A stretch of 16,140 bases of DNA from Bacteroidota bacterium (GCA_023390215.1 JAEWDG010000310.1:1-16140); one strand, 5' to 3'. Positions 7,346 to 14,320 are shown, counted from the first letter of the stretch. Numbers and translations: made by a program. The notes: generated from the letters alone by a model not told the origin.

Positions 7346-7858
7346 ATGTTTGGTAAGACAGATATTGAAAGATATTTCGCTGCGGAAAAGTCCAGCGCTT
7401 TATGGATCATGATCCTGGCGGGTGTAATTTTCCTTGCGTCTTTTTCCATATGGTTAACGCATAAATCTGCTTTTTCGAAAGGCCTGATGATACCCACCGG
7501 TCTCTTACTCGTAATGGCATTGGTTGTTGGTTCCACGGTTTATAAGCGTTCTGATAACGACCGGAAAAATATGGTCTATGCCTTTGACATGAATCCTGCT
7601 AAAATTCAAAAACAGGAAATCCCGCGGTTGGAGAAACTGCATAGCCGGTTTAAAATCCTGCTGGCAGTTGAACTCGTGCTGGTAATAGCCGGCGCTGTCC
7701 TCGTATTTTTATACTACAATAAGTCGCTTCCGGAATTTTTATACGGGTTGGGGATGGGGTTATTGATAGCAGGGCTTGCAGCGCTGACAGTCGATTATTT
7801 CGCGTCTATTCGCGCCATGAAATATGCGGAAGGGTTGAAATCGATCAGTGCCCGATAG
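7346..7858 (+). CDS. Small membrane protein of unknown function, four predicted transmembrane helices
   Basis: 170 aa, not recognised. Hydrophobic segments lie at about residues 18-37 (LWIMILAGVIFLASFSIW), 46-65 (KGLMIPTGLLLVMALVVGS), 103-124 (FKILLAVELVLVIAGAVLVF) and 130-150 (EFLYGLGMGLLIAGLAALTV), giving two helical hairpins joined by a charged loop of about 35 residues (YKRSDNDRKNMVYAFDMNP...). No catalytic motif is seen. It begins 10 nt after the peroxidase stop, so it probably shares the aldehyde dehydrogenase transcript, and it converges on the tRNA dihydrouridine synthase gene with a 5-nt gap and no obvious terminator between. A role in the same stress response is only guilt by association. 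Confidence 0.8.
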   Translation: MFGKTDIERYFAAEKSSALWIMILAGVIFLASFSIWLTHKSAFSKGLMIPTGLLLVMALVVGSTVYKRSDNDRKNMVYAFDMNPAKIQKQEIPRLEKLHSRFKILLAVELVLVIAGAVLVFLYYNKSLPEFLYGLGMGLLIAGLAALTVDYFASIRAMKYAEGLKSISAR

Positions 7859-7863
7859 GTGGC

Positions 7864-8901
7864 CTACAGCGGACATTTTTCGTGATAATTAACGATCTCA
7901 ATTGGGAGCCGGGGAAACTCATAACCCTGATAGTGTTTTTGCATTTCATCCAGAACTGCATGTATTTCTTCAGGTGTATTTAATGTCACTAATCTGTAAC
8001 GGAATTCTTTAATACCCGGAAGACCTTTCAGGTAGTTGGTATAATGGCGTCGCATTTCATTGATACCCACAACAGGGCCCTTCCATGCAACAGATCTGTC
8101 GAGATGATTTCTGCACACTTCTATTCTTTCTTCCAGGCTTGGTGGCGGCAGCATTTCACCGGTTTTCACAAAATGTTTGATCTCGCGGAAGATCCAGGGA
8201 TAGCCAATAGCCGCACGACCGATCATGATGCCATCCACACCATAGCGATTTTTATATTCCAGAGCCTTCTGGGGACTGTCGATATCGCCATTCCCAAAAA
8301 CTGGCATACTGATCCTTGGGTTGTTCTTCACTTTCGCAATAAGGGTCCAGTCAGCTTCGCCTTTATATAACTGACTGCGTGTGCGGCCATGTATCGTCAG
8401 CGCTTTAACACCAATATCCTGCAGGCGTTCAGCGACTTCTTCAATGTTTTTCGATTGATCATCCCAACCCAGACGGGTTTTTACCGTTACGGGTAATCTG
8501 GTGCCATCAATAACGGCTTTGGTTAAACGAACCATCAGATCTATATCCTTCAAAACACCTGCACCGGCCCCTTTGCTCACTACTTTTTTCACAGGGCAGC
8601 CAAAATTAATATCGACCAGATCAGGATTAACGGTTTCGCAGATTCCCGCGCTCATTTGCATTGCTTCCTCATCTCCGCCAAAAATCTGTATACCAAAAGG
8701 CCGCTCTTCCTCTTCGAAATCGAGTTTTTTACGGCTTTTCATCGCATCGCGGATCAGGCCTTCGCTGCTGATAAACTCGCTGTACATAAGGTCGGCACCA
8801 TTCGCCTTGCATAAGCTGCGAAATGGCGGGTCACTCACATCTTCCATAGGTGCGAGCAGCAAAGGAAATTCCGGTAATGTAATTGGGCCTATTGAAGGCA
8901 T
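7864..8901 (-). CDS. dusB: tRNA-dihydrouridine synthase, DusB-like
   Basis: FMN-dependent tRNA-dihydrouridine synthase, 345 aa, reducing specific uridines in the tRNA D-loop with NADPH. Seen in order: LLLAPMEDVSDPPFR (TIM-barrel start and flavin site), IQIFGG, VDINFGCPVKKVVSKGAGAG with the catalytic Cys102, VTVKTRLGWDD, LTIHGRTRSQLYKGEADW, VFGNGDI and GVDGIMIGRAAIGYPW (phosphate-binding), then a helical C-terminal domain. These blocks fit the bacterial DusB subgroup; subgroup assignment is less certain than family. A -7 box lies at 8924-8931, so the gene is probably expressed alone. The plus strand over its first half is open by chance and extends the reading frame of the neighbouring protease backwards; that extension is not a gene. 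Confidence 0.95.
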   Translation of the reverse strand: MPSIGPITLPEFPLLLAPMEDVSDPPFRSLCKANGADLMYSEFISSEGLIRDAMKSRKKLDFEEEERPFGIQIFGGDEEAMQMSAGICETVNPDLVDINFGCPVKKVVSKGAGAGVLKDIDLMVRLTKAVIDGTRLPVTVKTRLGWDDQSKNIEEVAERLQDIGVKALTIHGRTRSQLYKGEADWTLIAKVKNNPRISMPVFGNGDIDSPQKALEYKNRYGVDGIMIGRAAIGYPWIFREIKHFVKTGEMLPPPSLEERIEVCRNHLDRSVAWKGPVVGINEMRRHYTNYLKGLPGIKEFRYRLVTLNTPEEIHAVLDEMQKHYQGYEFPRLPIEIVNYHEKCPL

Positions 8902-8923
8902 ATCAAGTTGTATATTGCGCGTG

Positions 8924-8931
8924 CAAAATTA
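8924..8931 (-). promoter_or_regulatory. Candidate -7 element for dusB
   Basis: Minus-strand TAATTTTG matches TAnnTTTG exactly, 23 nt before the dusB ATG. It abuts the start codon of the divergent protease gene (8933), so its -33 region lies within that coding sequence. Confidence 0.5.
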
Positions 8932-8932
8932 C

Positions 8933-9943
8933 ATGATTTTGGAGCAGGCAGGTATATATAAAAGCATAAAAGGCTATACGGGCTGGTCGCAATTCGCGAT
9001 CATTCTCGTGATGTTCGGTGCCGGTTTCGTACTTACTGCTATTCTTCAATTGCTGATCGGGATGCAAATGGTACCTGAAGGAACGGCAGCGGAGAAGATT
9101 CCAACAGTAATGCTTGAACAAATGGCTAAACCTGAACATGTTACCTATGCGCGGATCATGCAGGCCCTGGGCACATTCGCTCTTTTGTTCATTCCGGCTT
9201 TTTTGTTTAACCTGCTGGTCAATGGAAAAAGTTTCTGGTGGCTGGGCATGAATTCTTTTATTAATGTTAAGCAGATCGGCATCGGATTCCTGCTTATTTT
9301 TTTTGCCAATATCCTGGCTACGCCCCTGGCGGATTTCACAAAGGAGATCGTTTCGCACTTTCCCTCCCTGGATCATTTTGCGGCTTCACTGGAAGACCAA
9401 TATAATAAACAGGTGAATTTGTTGAGTAACCTCAGGAGTTGGAGCGAATTTGTTGTGGCGATTTTCATCATGGCTTTTTTGCCGGCCCTTTTCGAGGAAT
9501 TGTTTTTTCGCGGGGCTTTGCAAAACCTGTTTACCCGCTGGTGGAAAAATGCATTCCTTGCGATTGTTGTAACCTCGTTCTTATTCAGCCTGATCCATGC
9601 CTCTGTATATTTATTTATCAGCAGGATGATTCTTGGCTTTGTTTTGGGCGCCATGTTTTACCAAACAAAAAATCTTTGGGTAAACATCATCGCGCATTTT
9701 CTTAATAACTTCTTCGCCTTGTGCCAGATGTTTTATATAAGCCGCTCAGGAAAACCTGTGCATGCGGATAATTTAGATCCTGATGTTAACTGGTGGGTGG
9801 GCTTACTGGCTTTGGGAGGTATTATTTTCCTTTTTCGCTTGCTGGATAAATATTCCAAAACGAACATCGAAAAGATTGCTGCCAAAGAAGCGAAGCTGGT
9901 AGATCAGTTAGATACAGGGCAACCATTCAAAGCATTTAATTAA
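8933..9943 (+). CDS. CPBP-family intramembrane metalloprotease
   Basis: CPBP (CAAX protease and bacteriocin-processing, Abi) family membrane protein, 336 aa. The frame stays open upstream to 8501, but that part is the antisense of dusB; the ATG at 8933 (MILEQAGIYKSIKGYTGWSQ) is chosen because the dusB promoter and the divergent start leave no room for more. The active-site motifs are complete: E188-E189-x3-R193 (in ALFEELFFRG), F218-x3-H222 (in FLFSLIH), and H255-x3-N259 (in AHFLNN). About eight hydrophobic helices span the membrane, beginning at residues 18-42; the tail (about 305-336) is charged and likely cytosolic. Substrate unknown; the family includes prenyl-protein proteases and peptide-processing or immunity proteins. 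It lies 5 nt before cdsA, probably one operon. Confidence 0.93.
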   Translation: MILEQAGIYKSIKGYTGWSQFAIILVMFGAGFVLTAILQLLIGMQMVPEGTAAEKIPTVMLEQMAKPEHVTYARIMQALGTFALLFIPAFLFNLLVNGKSFWWLGMNSFINVKQIGIGFLLIFFANILATPLADFTKEIVSHFPSLDHFAASLEDQYNKQVNLLSNLRSWSEFVVAIFIMAFLPALFEELFFRGALQNLFTRWWKNAFLAIVVTSFLFSLIHASVYLFISRMILGFVLGAMFYQTKNLWVNIIAHFLNNFFALCQMFYISRSGKPVHADNLDPDVNWWVGLLALGGIIFLFRLLDKYSKTNIEKIAAKEAKLVDQLDTGQPFKAFN

Positions 9944-9948
9944 ATTTT

Positions 9949-10833
9949 TTGGCACTTAATAAAGCAGTATTTCAAACCAGGGCGCTTACCGCGTTGATCT
10001 TTGTGATCGTGATGCTCACCGGGCTTCTCTGGAATTATGAAGTGTTTTTTTTATTGTTCGCGATCGTTGCCGCCGGAGGATGGTTTGAATACATAAAGAT
10101 CTGTTCCATAATAAATCGCGTTAAATTAAAACCAGTTTACCGTTTCAGCCTAAACCTGCTTGGATTGTTACTTGCACTGACGGGTGCCTTGGGTTTTTTT
10201 CCGGGAAATGTTCAGATCGCAGGTTTTGAAAACCTTTCCCGCATCCTGGTATTTGTCTGGTTAGGCATCCCGTTGTCAGCATATATATTATTGAGCAGGC
10301 AGAAGGATTTGTCTATGTTCAATAAAATGTTGATGCTTGCAGGCTTCGCTTATTTGTCAATTCCATTTGCATTATTATTTCATTTGCGGCTTTTCGATAT
10401 CCCCATGCGCGACACAGGTGTGATGACGGGAAAGCTGATCGTATGCGGAATGATTTTTTCAATTTGGATCAATGATACCATGGCCTATCTGGTAGGTTCA
10501 TTTATTGGTAAAACGCCATTGAGTAAAATATCTCCAAAAAAAACATGGGAGGGAACGGTCGGAGGAATAATTCTTTGCATTGTTACGATCTCTATAGCCG
10601 GATATTTTATTCCGGTTGCTAAGATCATTTCCTGGAAACACTGGATGGCGATCGCCGCAATTGCTGCGATATTTGGAACCTTTGGCGACTTACTCGAAAG
10701 TAAACTGAAACGCAGCGCCGGTATTAAAGACAGCGGAAATTTTATGCCCGGTCATGGCGGTTTCCTCGATCGTTTTGATTCTTTGATCCTTGCCACACCT
10801 TTTGTCTGGATGTATGTAAATATGATGATCTAA
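9949..10833 (+). CDS. cdsA: Phosphatidate cytidylyltransferase (CDP-diacylglycerol synthase)
   Basis: Integral membrane enzyme, 294 aa, making CDP-diacylglycerol from CTP and phosphatidate for all phospholipid synthesis. The C-terminal signature is complete: from residue 246 GDLLESKLKRSAGIKDSGNF, then MPGHGGFLDRFDS with His269, Asp274, Arg275 and Asp277, preceded by PKKTWEGTVGG and NDTMAYLVGS. Six or more hydrophobic helices precede it. The start is TTG at 9949: an in-frame TAA at 9937-9939 rules out an upstream start, and the TTG-encoded beginning MALNKAVFQTRALTALIF resembles the family N terminus. It lies 5 nt after the protease gene and 48 nt before psd. Confidence 0.96.
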   Translation: MALNKAVFQTRALTALIFVIVMLTGLLWNYEVFFLLFAIVAAGGWFEYIKICSIINRVKLKPVYRFSLNLLGLLLALTGALGFFPGNVQIAGFENLSRILVFVWLGIPLSAYILLSRQKDLSMFNKMLMLAGFAYLSIPFALLFHLRLFDIPMRDTGVMTGKLIVCGMIFSIWINDTMAYLVGSFIGKTPLSKISPKKTWEGTVGGIILCIVTISIAGYFIPVAKIISWKHWMAIAAIAAIFGTFGDLLESKLKRSAGIKDSGNFMPGHGGFLDRFDSLILATPFVWMYVNMMI

Positions 10834-10881
10834 TGGATCAGGCCGGGGTTTGTTGTATTTTAGCAGCTCAATTTCTCTAAA

Positions 10882-11544
10882 ATGACGATACACCGGGAAG
10901 GATTTAAATCTATTGCCATTGCTACGCTGATTTTTGGCGCCATCAACCTTGGTATATTCTGGTTTTTCCCCGCATCGTTGCTCTGGCTGAGTATGTGTTT
11001 GTTTGTGTTAAGCCTGGTGGTCTTTCTTTTAATCATTTCATTTTTTCGAATACCATCCCGTGAACTCACGCTGAGAGATGATCAGATCATTGCACCTGCT
11101 GATGGTAAAGTGGTCGTTATTGAAGAAGCAGTGGATGAAGAATATTTTAAGGGAAAGCGACTGCAGATTTCCGTTTTTATGAGTCCGCTCAATGTACATG
11201 TGAACCGGAATCCCATCGGTGGCGAAGTAGTGTACAATAAATATCATAAAGGAAAATATCTTGTTGCCTGGCATCCCAAATCCTCCACCGAAAACGAAAG
11301 GCATAGTGTAGTGATCCGTCATGGAAATTACGAAGTGTTGGTAAAACAGATCGCCGGTGCATTGGCTAAACGTATCGTAAATTATCTTGAGGTAGGACAG
11401 AAGGTTACGCAGGGGGCCGAAATGGGTTTCATAAAATTTGGCAGTCGCGTGGATCTTTTATTGCCCATCGGTACTACTGTGAACGTAAAGATGAATGAGG
11501 TGGTGCAGGGAGGCGTTACAGTGTTGGCAACATTGCCACAATAG
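10882..11544 (+). CDS. psd: Phosphatidylserine decarboxylase proenzyme, short (PSD-A) type
   Basis: Pyruvoyl-dependent enzyme, 220 aa, forming phosphatidylethanolamine, the step after CDP-diacylglycerol is used by phosphatidylserine synthase (not in this window). Two hydrophobic segments at about residues 10-28 and 32-54 anchor it. The self-cleavage site is Gly187-Ser188 in FIKFGSRVDLLLP, giving a beta chain of 187 and an alpha chain of 33 residues with the pyruvoyl group from Ser188. Probable partners of the self-cleavage triad are Asp74 (APADGKV) and His106 (LNVHVNRNPIGG). NERH at 138-141 is also conserved. It is the last gene of the protease-cdsA-psd unit; the hairpin at 11563-11589 follows. 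Confidence 0.95.
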   Translation: MTIHREGFKSIAIATLIFGAINLGIFWFFPASLLWLSMCLFVLSLVVFLLIISFFRIPSRELTLRDDQIIAPADGKVVVIEEAVDEEYFKGKRLQISVFMSPLNVHVNRNPIGGEVVYNKYHKGKYLVAWHPKSSTENERHSVVIRHGNYEVLVKQIAGALAKRIVNYLEVGQKVTQGAEMGFIKFGSRVDLLLPIGTTVNVKMNEVVQGGVTVLATLPQ

Positions 11545-11560
11545 TTTCAATCGTATTCTT

Positions 11561-11620
11561 AGCTCAGGTGTTCCGCAGGATCACCTGAGATGTATAATTC
11601 CAGCCAGATTCCATCTGGCA
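11561..11620 (+). repeat. Repeat copy 1 (intact two-hairpin element)
   Basis: First of two direct repeats spaced 120 bp apart. Hairpin 1: CTCAGGTG (11563-11570) pairs with CACCTGAG (11582-11589); inside, TCC-GCA-GGA can extend the stem past a T-T mismatch. Hairpin 2: GCCAGAT (11603-11609) pairs with ATCTGGC (11613-11619) around TCC. No T-run follows either arm, so it is not a classical terminator, though hairpin 1 is 18 nt after the psd stop and could stabilise or end that transcript. Confidence 0.75.
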
Positions 11621-11683
11621 GAAAACATTATTGTTTCAATCTTTCCGTTACTCAACTGCTTTATGTTTTTCACAGCTCTGTTC

Positions 11684-11730
11684 CGCAGGATCACCTGAGA
11701 AATATAATTCCATCCATATTCCATTTGGCG
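11684..11730 (+). repeat. Repeat copy 2 (degenerate)
   Basis: Second copy of the element at 11561-11620. A 22-nt core (11689-11710) is identical to 11569-11590. The left arm of hairpin 1 has lost three bases (AGG), leaving a bulged stem, and both arms of hairpin 2 carry changes (TCCATAT against ATTTGGC) that break pairing. This looks like decay after duplication. Confidence 0.75.
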
Positions 11731-11909
11731 AACAATAATTTAAATTTATTTCCAGGATTTCCTCTTCACACTTGCTTTTTTTCGCTCAAATTCCCGTCCA
11801 TTTTACATGGCTTTTTATGAAAGCTTTTTTCAATTTTGAAAGATTGATATTGGGCTTAAACCTCCAACATTGCGCGCGGTAACAAAAGGGATTGCTCCTT
11901 ATCATTAAT

Positions 11910-11970
11910 GGCGGAAATTCTGACACAGCGCCTAATCTGCAGGTAAGATCAATAAGTTAATTCTACTGCT
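11910..11970 (+). promoter_or_regulatory. Conserved 61-nt leader, copy 1 (before family A1)
   Basis: Begins GGCGGAAATTCTGACACAG and runs to the A1 ATG. Closely related copies lie before A2 and A3, each exactly 61 nt upstream of the ATG. A bulged hairpin can form: GGCG (11910-11913) and CTG (11920-11922) pair with CAGCGCC (11926-11932), with GAAATT bulged and an ACA loop. It is followed by ATCT (11935-11938) and AGAT (11946-11949) seven bases apart, a possible dyad operator. A 12-codon frame (11908-11946) here is not preserved as a start-to-stop frame in the other copies. Confidence 0.75.
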
Positions 11971-12423
11971 ATGAAATGGATCATTATCGTTTTATTTTCA
12001 GTTCTGTGTATTCCTGAATTAAAAGCACAATGCCCACCAGGCGAAGAACCTCATGTTGTTTTTGATTGCGATTTCAGGCTACATCGGAATAAGTTCGCTT
12101 GTAAAAAAGGTTTCTGGTTTTGTTACCGGTGCGAATGGAAAGTAAAATGTTGGCCGACAACAAAGTCTGCTTCCTTAGGAATGGTATATGCAAGAATCGT
12201 TGACAACAAATTCTTCGAGTTTCATTTTTCAAACGAAGTCATAGAAAAGCAAAATTTTACAGAAAAAGAGAAATCTGTATTCAATGTTGACGATGCTTTG
12301 ATCTTCGAAATCGATAATAAAAGAATTCAGCTGGTCGTTGGGGAATACCCGACCAATCAACTCGATGACGAACTTATTGTACAGGTCCCTTTTAAAACAC
12401 TTAAAAGTGAGGCCGGAGAGTAA
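11971..12423 (+). CDS. Secreted six-cysteine protein of unknown function, family A member 1
   Basis: 150 aa, not recognised. Signal peptide MKWIIIVLFSVLCIPELKA, with cleavage predicted before QCPPG. The Q just before the cysteine argues against a lipobox, so it is likely periplasmic or exported, not a lipoprotein. Mature cysteines: 21, 33, 44, 51, 54 and 60, all in the N-terminal half around HRNKFACKKGFWFCYRCEWK, allowing three disulfides. The C-terminal half (residues 72-143) carries the family's conserved blocks FHFSNEVIEKQNF, FNVDDALIFE and GEYPTNQ, ending LIVQVPFK. No cysteine and no known catalytic motif lies there. Start chosen by the signal peptide and identical spacing to the leader in all three copies. 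Terminator at 12472-12491. Confidence 0.85.
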   Translation: MKWIIIVLFSVLCIPELKAQCPPGEEPHVVFDCDFRLHRNKFACKKGFWFCYRCEWKVKCWPTTKSASLGMVYARIVDNKFFEFHFSNEVIEKQNFTEKEKSVFNVDDALIFEIDNKRIQLVVGEYPTNQLDDELIVQVPFKTLKSEAGE

Positions 12424-12471
12424 TCAATAAACCTGAACAGTCTGGGGCTACTGATAAACTACGTTTTTTTC

Positions 12472-12491
12472 TCCCTGAAAAGGGATTTTTT
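12472..12491 (+). terminator. Rho-independent terminator after family A1
   Basis: TCCCT (12472-12476) pairs with AGGGA (12481-12485) around a GAAA tetraloop, followed by six T. Short stem but a stable loop and good T-run, 49 nt after the A1 stop. Confidence 0.65.
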
Positions 12492-12594
12492 AACGCATCG
12501 GCTTTAGTTGCGTTGCTACAACTTTGGAATACCGTAGAATATATCTGGTCTCCTTGCTGAAGCAACTGGTTAATCTCCGCAAACGTTTTTTTCA

Positions 12595-12655
12595 GGCGGA
12601 AATTCTGACACAGCGCCTAATCTGGAGGTAAGATCAATAATTTAATTCTACTACT
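12595..12655 (+). promoter_or_regulatory. Conserved 61-nt leader, copy 2 (before family A2)
   Basis: Nearly identical to the leader at 11910, differing mainly by CTGGAGG for CTGCAGG and small changes near the ATG. The bulged hairpin is kept: GGCG (12595-12598) and CTG (12605-12607) with CAGCGCC (12611-12617), extended by an A-T pair outside. The GGAGG sequence lies about 28 nt before the ATG, too far for a ribosome binding site of A2. The preceding 103 bp of spacer holds no recognised gene. Confidence 0.75.
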
Positions 12656-13093
12656 ATGAAATGGTTTCTAATCACAATTTTGAGTTTGTCTGCATTTTCA
12701 GAAATTGATGCACAATGTCCGTTGGGAGAATACCAGGTTGTGGTGTATTCCTGTGATTTCGAATTTCACCGGCCAAAGTTTGATTGTAAAAAGGGCTTTT
12801 GGTTCTGTTTTACCAATTGCCATTGGGAGAAAAAATGTATTACAAAACCTGCCAGTGGCTTTTACAATTTTGTATATGCAAAAATTGCAGAAGGTGAATA
12901 TCTGGAATTCCATTTTCCAAATACCGTGATCGAAAAGCAGAATTTCTCTAAAGAAGAAATATCTCTGTTTAATGTTGACGATCCTTTGGTTTTCGAATTT
13001 AATAAGCAAAAGCTGCAGTTGATCACCGGCGATTACCCTACAAAACAGGAAAAAGAGGAGTTAATTGTTTTGGTGCCATTTAAGAGTCTTTAA
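12656..13093 (+). CDS. Secreted six-cysteine protein of unknown function, family A member 2
   Basis: 145 aa, clearly homologous to A1 and A3 along its length; function not recognised. Signal peptide MKWFLITILSLSAFSEIDA, cleavage before QCPLG. Cysteines at 21, 33, 44, 51, 55 and 61; compared with A1 the fifth has moved by one (CFTNC against CYRC). The HRPKFDCKKGFWFC core and the C-terminal blocks FHFPNTVIEKQNF, FNVDDPLVFE and GDYPTKQ, then EELIVLVPFKSL, are conserved. Preceded by its own copy of the leader and followed closely by a strong terminator (13100-13136), so it is a single-gene unit. Confidence 0.87.
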   Translation: MKWFLITILSLSAFSEIDAQCPLGEYQVVVYSCDFEFHRPKFDCKKGFWFCFTNCHWEKKCITKPASGFYNFVYAKIAEGEYLEFHFPNTVIEKQNFSKEEISLFNVDDPLVFEFNKQKLQLITGDYPTKQEKEELIVLVPFKSL

Positions 13094-13099
13094 TTTCAT

Positions 13100-13136
13100 A
13101 ATGGAAACAGTTAATTTTAATTGTTTCCATTTTTTT
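13100..13136 (+). terminator. Rho-independent terminator after family A2
   Basis: AATGGAAACA (13100-13109) pairs perfectly with TGTTTCCATT (13122-13131); the loop itself holds a TTAA...TTAA palindrome; seven T follow from 13130. It begins 6 nt after the A2 stop and ends 12 nt before the B1 start, isolating the two genes. Confidence 0.9.
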
Positions 13137-13148
13137 AAATCATAAATT

Positions 13149-13673
13149 ATGAGAGTAATAGTTACAGTTGTTCTCACGCTTGGCTTAGTGTTTTCTTTAG
13201 AAGCGAGTTGTCAGCGGAAATTTGAAGTTGACAAAAACTGGCTTAGTAAGGAATTTTCTAAGAGAAGCAATCTGTTGATTTTAAATAAAGAAGGGTTTGA
13301 ATCCTGGGTTCATATTATTGATGACTATGATCCTTCCAGTTTGATTTTAGGCTATTATATTCATGACTCATTATTCATTTATAATGCGGACAGGAGTAGA
13401 ACAAATGAGTCGTGCATGGGCGTTACTGATGGCCGTTTAAATACGTTTGCGGATTCTGTGTTGCCTTTTTGCCAATATGCAAAAATGCAGTTTTTTAAAG
13501 ATCAATATTTTTGGCAAAGGAAGCCAGGGAAGCCTGAAGCAGCTACGATGATCGTGCTATATAGCCGGCATTACGGCATGACGCACAGGAAATTTATCCG
13601 GAAGGTCGAAGAATATTCTTTGAAAACCGGAAGACCATATGTTTTATTGTTTGCAGATTACGCTGTTGAATGA
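13149..13673 (+). CDS. Secreted protein of unknown function, family B member 1
   Basis: 174 aa, not recognised, paralogous to the next gene over its full length. Signal peptide MRVIVTVVLTLGLVFSLEAS, then CQRKFE. The residue three before Cys21 is Glu, so a lipobox is unlikely but not excluded. Conserved with B2: WLSKEFSKRSNLLILNKEGF-type N-terminal region, the core SLILGYYIHDSLFIY, CMGV, FADSVLPFCQY and the tail PYVLLFADYAVE. Cysteines at 21, 89 and 108 are shared. No catalytic motif is recognisable. It starts with ATGAGA and lacks the family A leader; B2 shares only a short CATTTTT...AAATC sequence before the ATG. Confidence 0.83.
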   Translation: MRVIVTVVLTLGLVFSLEASCQRKFEVDKNWLSKEFSKRSNLLILNKEGFESWVHIIDDYDPSSLILGYYIHDSLFIYNADRSRTNESCMGVTDGRLNTFADSVLPFCQYAKMQFFKDQYFWQRKPGKPEAATMIVLYSRHYGMTHRKFIRKVEEYSLKTGRPYVLLFADYAVE

Positions 13674-13699
13674 AGGAATCGCTCCAATGCTTTCCTTCA
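13671..13699 (+). other. Inverted repeat at the B1 stop codon
   Basis: TGAAGGAA (13671-13678, beginning at the TGA stop) pairs with TTCCTTCA (13692-13699). There is no T-run, so it is at best a weak or factor-dependent terminator or a 3'-end stabiliser in the 87-nt gap between B1 and B2. Confidence 0.45.
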
Positions 13700-13760
13700 A
13701 AACGCTTTCAGATCGCCCGACTATGTTAATAATTTGATTGTTCATTTTTAAATCCCCACT

Positions 13761-14288
13761 ATGAGAATTTTTTCAGCTTTTATTTTTTCAATTGGCCTTT
13801 TTATATCGTTTAATGGTAATTGTCAGAGAACAATGGAAGATTCAAGAAGGTGGTTGAACAAGCAGATTTCCAGGCGCAATAACCTGGTAGTTTTAAACAG
13901 TACGGGTTTTAATGAGTGGGGTAAACTCCTTAGTACCTACAATCCTCAAAGCTTAATTTTAGGATACTTTGTGAAAGATTCATTTTTTATTTATCATCCA
14001 ATATCCTCCACTGACAGAAAGGAAGCATGTACGGGTGTGATGGCTGATCTGATAGAATCATTCGTAGACTCAGTAAAACCCTATTGCAGATATTCGGAAT
14101 TTCAATTAATTAAAAAAGAAAATTTCCGGAACTATGATCCTGCAAAATCTGAAGGACAAACCATGGTGATCCTGTTTACCCGGTCATACATGATTTTAAA
14201 TAAGAAATTATATAAAGATGTGAATCAATATTTCAAAGAAAATCAAATACCATATATTTTGCTTTTCGGAGATTTCGCAGTTGATTAA
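13761..14288 (+). CDS. Secreted protein of unknown function, family B member 2
   Basis: 175 aa, tandem paralogue of B1. Signal peptide MRIFSAFIFSIGLFISFNGN followed by CQRTME. Shared with B1: RRWLNKQISRRNNLVVLNSTG region, SLILGYFVKDSFFIY, CTGV, FVDSVKPYCRY, TMVILFTRSY and PYILLFGDFAVD. Cysteines at 21, 90 and 109 align with those of B1. The alternating hydrophobic strands and a terminal FGDFAVD / FADYAVE motif suggest a compact alpha/beta secreted domain, but no known family can be named. Its terminator (14321-14344) is strong; a hairpin without T-run at 13671-13699 separates it from B1. Confidence 0.83.
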   Translation: MRIFSAFIFSIGLFISFNGNCQRTMEDSRRWLNKQISRRNNLVVLNSTGFNEWGKLLSTYNPQSLILGYFVKDSFFIYHPISSTDRKEACTGVMADLIESFVDSVKPYCRYSEFQLIKKENFRNYDPAKSEGQTMVILFTRSYMILNKKLYKDVNQYFKENQIPYILLFGDFAVD

Positions 14289-14320
14289 AAAAGCTGATAC
14301 GAACATATTACATTGAATAT

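Larger units (their letters stand above)
11545..11970 (+). other. Non-coding 426-bp spacer between psd and the secreted-protein cluster
   Basis: No credible gene: the short open frames here have no start context and no protein character. It holds two copies of a hairpin-forming repeat (entries at 11561 and 11684), an AT-rich stretch with several T-runs (11730-11850), and from 11910 the conserved leader of the first family A gene. No clear Bacteroidota promoter was found. Confidence 0.7.

Noticed and set aside
8501..8932. In-frame N-terminal extension of the CPBP protease by 144 codons
   Set aside because: It lies antisense to the well-supported dusB gene, has serine/arginine-rich non-protein-like composition, and the ATG at 8933 gives a normal family N terminus.
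11569..11590. Partial match to the 16S rRNA 3' end (GGATCACCT)
   Set aside because: Only nine bases match and the flanks do not continue as 16S or its anti-Shine-Dalgarno tail; it is part of the local repeat.
11590..11820. Open frames across the psd-distal repeats
   Set aside because: Overlapping frames in repeat and T-rich DNA, without start context or domain character.
11908..11946. Twelve-codon upstream ORF (MAEILTQRLICR) before A1 as a true leader peptide
   Set aside because: The ATG is replaced by CAG in the A2 copy and the frame is broken in A3, so start-to-stop structure is not conserved. Kept only as a low-interest observation.
12698..13009. Long minus-strand open frames opposite A2 and A3 (also 14658-15017)
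   Set aside because: They mirror each other only because the plus-strand genes are paralogous; the plus-strand products have signal peptides and conserved cysteines.
13149..14288. Family B proteins as lipoproteins (Cys21 after the signal peptide)
   Set aside because: The residues before Cys21 (EAS in B1, NGN in B2) do not form a good lipobox; ordinary signal peptidase I cleavage is at least as likely.
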